A DNA stretch of 39,344 nucleotides from Bacteroidaceae bacterium (lineage in GTDB: Bacteria > Bacteroidota > Bacteroidia > Bacteroidales > Bacteroidaceae), in assembly GCA_030843315.1 (NCBI GenBank), contig JAUUPT010000038.1, positions 1 through 39,344 of the forward strand. The letters run 5' to 3'. The translations under genes and the position numbers were made by a program. The stretch's first letter is position 1. Every line of letters begins with the position of its first letter. Positions 32,767 to 39,344 of this stretch are shown one piece after another. The notes below the pieces were generated by a model that saw only the letters and a program-made list of their open reading frames with translations, had not been told where the DNA came from and did no database searches.

Positions 32767-34143
32767 TCAGGAAGATACTCCCTGCTTGGGCTGTTCCTTC
32801 CTCTTCATCTCCGCCAGCACCCCGCACGTCAGCGGAATGGCGAGGAAGAAGGTGAGCATATCGGCAACTGCCTGGCACATCTCCACACCTTTCAATCCCA
32901 GGAAGTAAGGAAGGATAAATATCAACGGAATGAAGAACAAGCCCTGCCGGGCGGACGACAGGATTGTAGCCCGCACCGGTTTGCGGATCGTTTGCAGCAT
33001 CATGTTGCTGACCACAATCCATGCCCCCAGCGGATAAGTAATGAATTGCCAGCGCAGGGCAGCCGCCCCGGTCGCTATTACCGCCGGGTCGCCCCTACGG
33101 AACACAGCAACAATCTCCTCGGCATAGCCCATACCCGCCACCGCGCAAATCACCAGGAAGAAGAAACCCACCTTCACGCAGAACCAGAAGCCCTGGCGCA
33201 CGCGAGCATACAATCCCGCCCCGTAATTGAAACCGCATACGGGCTGAAAACCTTGTCCGAAACCTATCAGGAAAGAATTGATAAACATGCCGATGCGCGT
33301 CACGATGGACATCCCCGCAATAGCCGCATCACCATAGGCGCCTGCCGCCACATTCAAGAGGATGGTTGCCACGCTTGCCAATCCCTGGCGTGCAAGGGAA
33401 GGCGTACCGCCGCCGATAATCTCTTTTATAAAAGCCAGCGTCGGCGTGAAGTTCTTATAACGGATTCGGATATTTCCACCCCTGCGCCCCATAAACAGCA
33501 ACAGGGAGAAACTGCAAAACTGGCTGATAACCGTAGCCAGTGCCGCGCCGGATATGCCCATGTCGCAGACAAAGATCAGTATCGGGTCCAGCACCACATT
33601 GATAACTGCCCCCGTCACAATCCCCACCATGGCATAAGCCGCATTTCCCTGAAAACGTATCTGGTTATTCAGTACCAAAGATGCCGCCATAAATGGTGCC
33701 CCCAGCAGGATAATGCCTAAATAACGCTCGGTATAAGGAAGGATAGTCGGTGTAGAGCCCAGCGCCAGGGATAGAGGGGTAAGAAAGAGCAATCCCAGCA
33801 CTGCCAGAAACGCCCCGATAAACAGCGCATAGAAGAATCCGGTAGCCGCCATCTTCTCGGCATTCTCCGTCTCCTGTGCTCCCAGTTTGCGGGAGATATA
33901 GTTTCCCGAGCCATGCCCGAAGAAGAATCCCACCGCCTGAATGATGGACATCACCGAAAACACAATCCCCACCGCAGCCGTAGACTGAGTATCTATTTTA
34001 CCTACAAAGTAGGTATCTGCCATATTGTAGAACGAGGTCACCAGCATGCTGATAATCGTCGGTATGGCCAATGATATGATTAACCGCGGAACCGGTGTCG
34101 TAGTCAGATGGACGTAGTTGTCTTTTGCAGAATGATGCATCAT
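32767..34143 (-). CDS. MATE-family efflux transporter
   Basis: The 458-residue inner-membrane protein has about 12 membrane helices in two MatE repeats. The first begins with TTPVPRLIISLAIPTIISML and contains YNMADTYFVGK, the family hallmark; the second begins near residue 235 (GGGTPSLARQGLASVATILL). It should export drugs or metabolites with Na+ or H+. Start ATG is preceded by AAAAGGAG, a better-than-usual Shine-Dalgarno for this group. The -7 element TATCTTTG lies 30 bases upstream inside an inverted repeat. No link to corrinoid metabolism is shown, although its tail-to-tail position with the cobalamin operon is close. Confidence 0.92.
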   Translation of the reverse strand: MMHHSAKDNYVHLTTTPVPRLIISLAIPTIISMLVTSFYNMADTYFVGKIDTQSTAAVGIVFSVMSIIQAVGFFFGHGSGNYISRKLGAQETENAEKMAATGFFYALFIGAFLAVLGLLFLTPLSLALGSTPTILPYTERYLGIILLGAPFMAASLVLNNQIRFQGNAAYAMVGIVTGAVINVVLDPILIFVCDMGISGAALATVISQFCSFSLLLFMGRRGGNIRIRYKNFTPTLAFIKEIIGGGTPSLARQGLASVATILLNVAAGAYGDAAIAGMSIVTRIGMFINSFLIGFGQGFQPVCGFNYGAGLYARVRQGFWFCVKVGFFFLVICAVAGMGYAEEIVAVFRRGDPAVIATGAAALRWQFITYPLGAWIVVSNMMLQTIRKPVRATILSSARQGLFFIPLIFILPYFLGLKGVEMCQAVADMLTFFLAIPLTCGVLAEMKRKEQPKQGVSS

Positions 34144-34160
34144 AAGGACTCCTTTTTTCA

Positions 34161-34204
34161 GACTGCAAAGATAGGGAAAATCCCGTTTGCTTATCCTTGC
34201 AGTC
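34161..34204. promoter_or_regulatory. Inverted repeat spanning MATE promoter
   Basis: GACTGCAA (34161-34168) and TTGCAGTC (34197-34204) are perfect 8-base inverted arms, 28 bases apart. The minus-strand -7 element TATCTTTG at 34166-34173 lies in the left arm. It may be an operator or a transcript-end hairpin for the catalase gene; no T-run supports the latter. Confidence 0.4.
34166..34173 (-). promoter_or_regulatory. -7 promoter element for MATE gene
   Basis: TATCTTTG on the minus strand, exact consensus, 23 bases before the start codon at 34143. Confidence 0.6.
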
Positions 34205-34221
34205 CGAAGAAAGATGGCTGA

Positions 34222-35733
34222 TTACATATCCCGCGTAGCCCATAAGCGGTCTTTCTCGCTCATGGCGGCAAGCTCTTCCACCCGTTTCAGTTCCAGGTGA
34301 AGCCCTTCGGCAAGACGCGTGCCGTAATCCTTATCCGCCAGATAGCAATGCGCGGCATGACGGTATTTTACGTTGTCCGTCACAGGCATGATATCGGCTA
34401 TGGTATTGCTGATGAGCGCCTGTTTCTTATCCTCCGTCATCAGGCGGTAAAGGTCGCCCGGCTGGTAGAAACAATCGTCCGTCCGGTCCTCGTAAGGGCT
34501 GTAATGATCTACGGCACCATCTACGGGCAGAGCCGGATGGCGGTATTCGGGCTGTTCTTCCCATTCGCCGAAGCCATTGGGGGCATAGCCTTTGGTAGCG
34601 CCGTAATTGCCATCCACCCGCATCATGCCGTCACGATGATAACTATGCACCGGGCAGCGTGCCTGGTTCACGGGGATCTGGTCGTGGTTCACTCCCAAGC
34701 GGTAGCGCTGCGCATCTCCATAAGAGAAGAGGCGTCCTTGCAGCAACTTGTCCGGTGAGAAGCCGATACCCGGCACCAGGTGAGTCGGTGCAAAAGCAGC
34801 CTGCTCCACATCGGCAAAGTAATTCTCAGGATTGCGGTTCAGTTCCATCACACCCACCTCTATCAGCGGAAAGTCTTTATGGCTCCACGTCTTGGTGATG
34901 TCGAACGGATTCTCTTTATAATTCAGCGCCTGCTCTTCCGTCATAATCTGGAAGTACAGCGTCCATTTCGGGAAGTCCTTGCGTTCGATGGCTTCAAACA
35001 AATCGCGTTGGTGGCTCTCACGGTCTTTTGCTATAATATCTGCGGCCTCTTCATTGGTCAGGTTCTTGATGCCCTGCTGCGTGCGCAGATGGAATTTTAC
35101 CCATACACGGGCGCCGTCTCCGTTTATCAGGCTGTAGGTATGGCTTCCAAAGCCGTGCATGTAGCGATAGGACGCCGGAATACCACGGTCGGACATGACG
35201 ATTGTTACCTGATGCAGAGCCTCGGGCAGCATAGTCCAATAGTCCCAGTTGTTCTGCGGAGAGCGCAGGTTGGTCTTGGGGTCACGCTTCACGGCATGGT
35301 TCAAATCGGGGAACTGCATCGGGTCGCGGATAAAGAATACAGGGGTGTTGTTTCCTACCAGATCCCAGTTGCCTTCCTCCGTATAGAATTTGATGGCAAA
35401 GCCGCGGATATCGCGTTCTGCATCGGCAGCGCCGCGTTCGCCTGCCACTGTAGAGAAGCGGACAAACAGATCTGTTTTTTTACCGATTTCCGAAAAAAGT
35501 TTTGCACATGTATAGCGGGTTACATCATGCGTGGTTGTAAAAGTTCCGAAAGCACCGCTACCCTTGGCGTGCATACGCCGTTCGGGGATAACTTCGCGAT
35601 CGAAATGGGCCAATTTCTCCATCAGCCAGGTGTCTTGCATCATGATAGGACCGCGGGAACCTGCGGTCTGGGAGTTACGGTTATCCGATACGGGAGCACC
35701 GACTTCTGTTGTTAGTTTCTTCTGCTTGTCCAT
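34222..35733 (-). CDS. katA: Monofunctional haem catalase
   Basis: The 503-residue cytoplasmic enzyme splits hydrogen peroxide to water and oxygen. The active-site residues are all visible: His55 in ERRMHAKG, Asn128 in GNWDLVGNNTP and the haem-ligand Tyr338 in RLFSYGDAQRYRLG. Its length fits the small-subunit clade 3 catalases, such as the catalase (KatB) of Bacteroides fragilis. It has its own promoter and would be expected to respond to peroxide via OxyR, although no OxyR site was identified. It is unrelated to the corrin genes by function. The gene name used in Bacteroides is often katB. Confidence 0.97.
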   Translation of the reverse strand: MDKQKKLTTEVGAPVSDNRNSQTAGSRGPIMMQDTWLMEKLAHFDREVIPERRMHAKGSGAFGTFTTTHDVTRYTCAKLFSEIGKKTDLFVRFSTVAGERGAADAERDIRGFAIKFYTEEGNWDLVGNNTPVFFIRDPMQFPDLNHAVKRDPKTNLRSPQNNWDYWTMLPEALHQVTIVMSDRGIPASYRYMHGFGSHTYSLINGDGARVWVKFHLRTQQGIKNLTNEEAADIIAKDRESHQRDLFEAIERKDFPKWTLYFQIMTEEQALNYKENPFDITKTWSHKDFPLIEVGVMELNRNPENYFADVEQAAFAPTHLVPGIGFSPDKLLQGRLFSYGDAQRYRLGVNHDQIPVNQARCPVHSYHRDGMMRVDGNYGATKGYAPNGFGEWEEQPEYRHPALPVDGAVDHYSPYEDRTDDCFYQPGDLYRLMTEDKKQALISNTIADIMPVTDNVKYRHAAHCYLADKDYGTRLAEGLHLELKRVEELAAMSEKDRLWATRDM

Positions 35734-35761
35734 ACTATTGCCTTTAAAGTTGAAATTATTA

Positions 35762-35769
35762 CAAATATA
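35762..35769 (-). promoter_or_regulatory. -7 promoter element for catalase gene
   Basis: TATATTTG on the minus strand, exact TAnnTTTG match, 28 bases before the catalase start. Confidence 0.6.
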
Positions 35770-35861
35770 GAAGTTATTTACAAGCAGGAAAGCAAAGGCC
35801 CTTGTATTTAATGATATTTAACCGCGATGCCTAACGGAGAATCAATGAATCACAAACGCAT

Positions 35862-36881
35862 CTAATCTTTGTTTGCCGACCGGACAATTTCCAGAAGTTC
35901 GTCAATACACAGCACTTCTACCGGCTCCTTACCCGGCAGATGAATCACAAAGTTTTCTCCTCCTTTCAAGTCCCCGGTTTCTATATAAATGTCCGATTCA
36001 ATGTTGCGGTTTGCCAGGATGCCGTTCCGCTGCAACGCCTTGCGCACCATGGCATACTTCTGTCCGTGCCCCACCAGGCGTATCTGCGAAGTATATTCGT
36101 TGTCCACCCTGAACAATCCCGTCTCCAGATCGAAAACAATGCCTTTGCGGGCAAAGAAGTTGCTCAGGCTGCCGTTCAGTGAAAGGTCTTCGGGAGTACC
36201 GATCGTCACGCCGTTTGCCTTGTCCATCAGCCATATTTTGTCGGCTATCTGCAAGGCAAGTTCCAGGTCGTGGGTAGAGAGGAAGATGGTCTTGTCCGTC
36301 TGCCGGCTAAGGTGGTGCAGCAGTTGCATCATTTCCACTTTGCTGGGGAAGTCGAGGAAAGCCGTGGGCTCGTCGAGGTAGATAACGGGAGTTTCCTGGG
36401 CGAGGGCTTTGGCTATCATCACCTTCTGCCGCTCACCATCGCTTAGCGTATGCACCATGCGATGCGTCAGGTGGGGAATGCCTACCAGGGAGATGGCATG
36501 ATCCACAACCGCTTTGTCTTCTTTGGAGAGCGTCCCCCAGAAACCGGTGTAGGGGCTGCGTCCCAAGCCGATCAGTTCTGTTACGGACATATTGCGGATA
36601 TCACACTTCTCCGTCAGCACCACGCTGATGACGCGCGAAAGTTGCTTGTCGGTATACTCCCCTATTTCTTTCCCCTGGATGCGTATTTCCCCGCCCAGCT
36701 TCGGCTGGAAGGCGGACAGTGTGCGGAGCAAAGTGGACTTCCCCACTCCATTGGCACCCAGCAGGCACGTCAGTTCTCCACTATTGATTCCGGCACAGAT
36801 GCCCTCTGCCACCACCTTCACATCCCCTTTGCCGGGATAGCCGATGGAAAGATTCTCTATATGTATGGTTTCTTTATTCAT
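35862..36881 (-). CDS. btuD: BtuD-like ABC importer ATP-binding protein with C-terminal extension
   Basis: The start at 36881 (MNKETIHIENLSIGYPGKGD) gives 339 residues; the frame opens 17 codons earlier inside the permease gene. Walker A LGANGVGKST (41-50), signature LSDGE (146-150), Walker B VIYLDEP (166-172) and the switch His in STHD (202-205) are intact. It powers import through the FecCD-type permease whose gene it overlaps by eight bases. Beyond the usual ~255-residue length there is an extra domain (~255-339) with IRLVGHGQKYAMVRKAL and ESDIYIETGD, of unknown role and possibly regulatory. Corrinoid is the likely cargo from genome context; iron-siderophore import cannot be ruled out. Confidence 0.85.
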   Translation of the reverse strand: MNKETIHIENLSIGYPGKGDVKVVAEGICAGINSGELTCLLGANGVGKSTLLRTLSAFQPKLGGEIRIQGKEIGEYTDKQLSRVISVVLTEKCDIRNMSVTELIGLGRSPYTGFWGTLSKEDKAVVDHAISLVGIPHLTHRMVHTLSDGERQKVMIAKALAQETPVIYLDEPTAFLDFPSKVEMMQLLHHLSRQTDKTIFLSTHDLELALQIADKIWLMDKANGVTIGTPEDLSLNGSLSNFFARKGIVFDLETGLFRVDNEYTSQIRLVGHGQKYAMVRKALQRNGILANRNIESDIYIETGDLKGGENFVIHLPGKEPVEVLCIDELLEIVRSANKD

Positions 36882-37914
36882 TAATCTCACCTTTTCTCTT
36901 GTTAAACAGTACGGAAGCCACCACCGGCGCACCCACCAGTGCCGTCACGGAGTTAACGGGCAAAGCTCCCTCGAAGCCCGGCATACGCGCTATCAGGTTG
37001 CAGACCAATGCCAGTGCAGCCCCCACCAGCAGAGTGCCGGGCATCAACACCCGGTGATCCGAAGTATGGAAGATGGCGCGGCAGAGGTGGGGCACCGCCA
37101 GTCCGATGAACATAATCGGGCCGCAATATGCCGTCACAATGGCCACCAGCACGCCCGAACAGGAGATCACCAGCAGGCGTGCCCGCTTGATGTTCAGTCC
37201 CAGGTTGCGTGCATAGCCATCGCCCAGCAGCAGCAGGTTCATCGTCTTTATCAGCAGGAACGACAGTGGCAGCAGCGTTGCCATGATGCACACAAACAGT
37301 ATCATCTGGTCGCCGGAGACACGGGCAAAGCTGCCCAATCCCCATATCACATACGCACGGATATCCTCTTCCACACTGAAGTATTTCAACACCCCGATCA
37401 CGGCACTTGCCACGTAGCCTATCATCACACCGATAATCAGCAGCGTCACATTTCCTTTCACCTTTTGGGATACATAGACGATGAGCGCCATCACAGCCAA
37501 TGCCCCGATAATGGCAGCGATGGACAAAGCCACCTCTCCCATATATCCCAGGCGGCTCAATGCCACGCCGCCCATAGCGCCCGAAAGCAATACCACGCAC
37601 GCCACACCCAGGCTGGCGCCCGAACTGATACCCAGTACCGAAGGCCCTGCCAGCGGATTGCGGAACACGGTCTGCATTTGCAGTCCGCTCACCGAGAGCC
37701 CTGCTCCCGCCACCAATGCCGTCAGTGCCTGCGGCACGCGCGACTTCCAGATGATGTTCTGCCAAATCACCGATTCATCCGTATTCCCCCACAAGATATT
37801 CCACACCGAACGGAACGGAACGTGCACCGAACCCAGCAACAGGTTCAGCAGGAAAAGCAGAAAGATGGATGCCAACAACAGCAACATCAACAACAGCGTA
37901 GGTCTTTTCATCAT
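36874..37914 (-). CDS. btuC: BtuC/FecCD-family ABC importer permease
   Basis: The 346-residue inner-membrane protein has about ten helices and the family motifs RVPQALTALVAGAGLSVSGL (~59-78), FRNPLAGPSVLGISSGASLG and GLAVPHLCRAIF near residue 275. It forms the dimeric channel for corrinoid or siderophore uptake. It overlaps the binding-protein gene upstream (ATGA, 37911-37914) and the ATPase gene downstream (36874-36881), so all three are translationally coupled. The build is standard for type II importers. Confidence 0.88.
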   Translation of the reverse strand: MMKRPTLLLMLLLLASIFLLFLLNLLLGSVHVPFRSVWNILWGNTDESVIWQNIIWKSRVPQALTALVAGAGLSVSGLQMQTVFRNPLAGPSVLGISSGASLGVACVVLLSGAMGGVALSRLGYMGEVALSIAAIIGALAVMALIVYVSQKVKGNVTLLIIGVMIGYVASAVIGVLKYFSVEEDIRAYVIWGLGSFARVSGDQMILFVCIMATLLPLSFLLIKTMNLLLLGDGYARNLGLNIKRARLLVISCSGVLVAIVTAYCGPIMFIGLAVPHLCRAIFHTSDHRVLMPGTLLVGAALALVCNLIARMPGFEGALPVNSVTALVGAPVVASVLFNKRKGEINE

Positions 37915-39080
37915 TTCAGGCGGGCGTAATATTTGGGAGTATAATCGGGTAACAGTGCAGGATGGAAGGCATGAATCAGGTCTTCCAGTACGATTTCCGG
38001 CTCCATCGGCATACTTTCGTAGAAAGGCTGCTCGCGCATGTTGCAGTAGATAACGCCTTTATCGCGGAAGGCACGGAAGTCGGCATAACGTGGATCGAGC
38101 TGTTTCAGGGCATCGTACGAGAAGCTACCGTCGTAGCTGTTCACAATTCGCCAGTAGTCAGCACTCTCTGCCTGGCTGTATACGGTTTCAAAGTCCAAGG
38201 TGACGCCGCCCGAACGCGGATCGTCTTTCAGGAAGTAGTCGGCGCCCGCATCGCGGAACAGTTCGGCAAGGAAACTCTTCCCGCCCACTGCATACCAGTT
38301 GCCGCCACGTATCTCACCGCTGAACACCACCGGACGCTTCTTCACATTCGCCGCCAGCTCCTTCAGTTCATTATACCTCTTTTCTATGGCGGCAAAGCGT
38401 GCATTGGCTTCCGCTTCCTGTCCGATGAACATGCCGATGAATTTTATCCATTCCGCCTGTCCCAGCGGAGTCATTTCTTTATACCCCAGATGCGGCACCA
38501 GCGGAATGCCTATCTCGCGCATGGCGTCATATCCTCCGCGCTTGAAGGGTGAGATAAAAATCACATCGGGGTTCACGCTCATTATTACTTCATTATCGAA
38601 GTTGCCCTCAATGCCTATCTTGGCGGTCTTGCCGGACTTCAACCGTTCGTTCATCTCTTTATTAAAGAGGTGGCGCGTGCTGGTAATGCCCACCACATAG
38701 TCGCAGGCGTCCAGCCGGATAAAGTTAGAAAGTTGCAGGGACGTCATGCAGATGACATGCTTCACCGGAGTTTCTATCACCGTATAGTCGGCGGGAATAC
38801 CTTCAGCCTTTGTACCCTTCGGCACCAAAGCATAATGAAAAGTATTACTGCTCTCCTTCTGAGGGTCGCGCAAATCTACCAGACGCACGTTCCCGGGAAG
38901 ATATTTCACCGAATATCCCTTGGCATAAACGGGCACAACTGCGGTCGCCGTATCTGCCCCCGAAGCAACATACTCTGTTGCTGAAGCTGATTCACCTGAA
39001 TTTTGTTTTGACTTTGATTTACAAGATGTTATACATAAAATACACAAAAGTGCGATGCCTGCGACAGGTATTCGAGTCAT
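37911..39080 (-). CDS. btuF: BtuF-like substrate-binding lipoprotein of ABC importer
   Basis: The start at 39080 gives 389 residues with a lipoprotein signal (MTRIPVAGIALLCILCITSC; Cys20 lipidated) and a Lys/Ser-rich linker. The mature protein has the two-lobed periplasmic-binding fold joined by a long helix: HVICMTSLQLSNFIRLDACD and VIMSVNPDVIFISPF in the first lobe, ~residues 275-380 the second. It should capture cargo in the periplasm and pass it to the permease. At ~370 mature residues it is longer than E. coli BtuF (~245) and closer to Fe3+-siderophore-type proteins of Bacteroidetes. The corrinoid assignment follows from the two receptors and the biosynthetic operon nearby. No riboswitch is seen in the 264 bases upstream. 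Confidence 0.82.
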   Translation of the reverse strand: MTRIPVAGIALLCILCITSCKSKSKQNSGESASATEYVASGADTATAVVPVYAKGYSVKYLPGNVRLVDLRDPQKESSNTFHYALVPKGTKAEGIPADYTVIETPVKHVICMTSLQLSNFIRLDACDYVVGITSTRHLFNKEMNERLKSGKTAKIGIEGNFDNEVIMSVNPDVIFISPFKRGGYDAMREIGIPLVPHLGYKEMTPLGQAEWIKFIGMFIGQEAEANARFAAIEKRYNELKELAANVKKRPVVFSGEIRGGNWYAVGGKSFLAELFRDAGADYFLKDDPRSGGVTLDFETVYSQAESADYWRIVNSYDGSFSYDALKQLDPRYADFRAFRDKGVIYCNMREQPFYESMPMEPEIVLEDLIHAFHPALLPDYTPKYYARLK

Positions 39081-39344
39081 GATTATTTGAGCTTTATAGA
39101 ATTCAAGTACAATATTCGGCATTTTTAGGCAGATATACAAAAAATCCTACCACAGATTACGCAAATTTCACAGAGAGATTTTCAAATACAGTGAATTTAT
39201 AGAAAAGACAAGCAGCGCTCCGCGAAATTTGCGGAATATAAGCCTGAAAATAAATTGATAAATTGAGTTTTTCGGGAAGTGTTAATTTTGTGGTCTCTCT
39301 ATGTAAGAGGTGGCACTAATAGCAGACAAATGTATATATTACCA
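39081..39344. other. Upstream intergenic region with dispersed inverted repeat
   Basis: No gene was recognised here. CGCAAATTTC at 39160-39169 and GAAATTTGCG at 39224-39233 are perfect 10-base inverted arms 54 bases apart, within CCACAGATTACGC...CACAGAG-type sequence that is common between Bacteroides genes. TAATTTTG at 39283-39290 is a -7 match on the plus strand for a gene outside the window. No cobalamin riboswitch core is present on either strand. Confidence 0.5.

Noticed and set aside
39081..39344. Cobalamin riboswitch ahead of the BtuFCD-like genes
   Set aside because: No GGGAA..GGTG core or ACTGTAA box is present on the minus strand in this stretch.
1..39344. CRISPR arrays, tRNA or rRNA genes, insertion sequences
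   Set aside because: No regularly spaced repeats, tRNA-like cloverleaf with a TTCGA-type arm, rRNA sequence or transposase was seen on reading both strands.

Overview
This window looks like a chromosomal segment of a gut Bacteroides (or close Bacteroidales relative). The evidence is the Bacteroidetes promoter element TAnnTTTG (mostly TATCTTTG) ahead of many genes, TonB-dependent receptors, SDDDD-type lipoprotein export signals, the DUF3987/DUF4248/HU/smalltalk gene set, and starts with little Shine-Dalgarno character. All assignments come from reading the sequence; no database search was run.

Layout. 1-1826: 3' part of a large beta-rich surface-type protein. 1935-5571: the Bacteroidales-specific set of smalltalk peptide, HU-like protein, DUF4248 protein and a VirE-N/DUF3987 primase-helicase-like protein. 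5897-7459: AAA-ATPase-like/PD-(D/E)XK protein. 7615-12463: TolC, HlyD and a double ABC-2 permease, forming an export operon with no ATPase gene. 12369-14288 (minus): PduO-type cobalamin adenosyltransferase and CbiA. 14384-16561: an AmgK-like sugar kinase fused to a RapZ C-terminal domain, followed by a MurU-like nucleotidyltransferase (cell-wall sugar recycling). 16598-17893: SLC1-type symporter. 17903-18405 (minus): ParE/RelE-like toxin-antitoxin pair.

18536-32758 is the core of the window. It holds two consecutive units, each made of a cobalamin riboswitch, a BtuB-like TonB receptor and an exported CbiK-family chelatase. The second unit runs into an anaerobic corrin-ring operon in which eight activities are packed into four fused proteins (CbiH-CbiC, CbiE-CbiT, CbiG-CbiF, CbiJ-CbiD), ending with a translationally coupled outer-membrane barrel gene. 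32767-35733 (minus) carries a MATE transporter and a catalase. 35862-39080 (minus) is a BtuFCD-like ABC importer.

Together the genes cover corrinoid capture at the outer membrane, transport across the inner membrane, most of the anaerobic ring-modification route (CbiL and the late nucleotide-loop genes are not here), amidation of side chains (CbiA) and adenosylation (PduO). The most unusual features are that both CbiK-like chelatases carry export signals (one lipidated and probably surface-exposed), that the two neighbouring riboswitches look like different structural classes, and that the AmgK-like kinase carries the domain that senses glucosamine-6-phosphate in RapZ.
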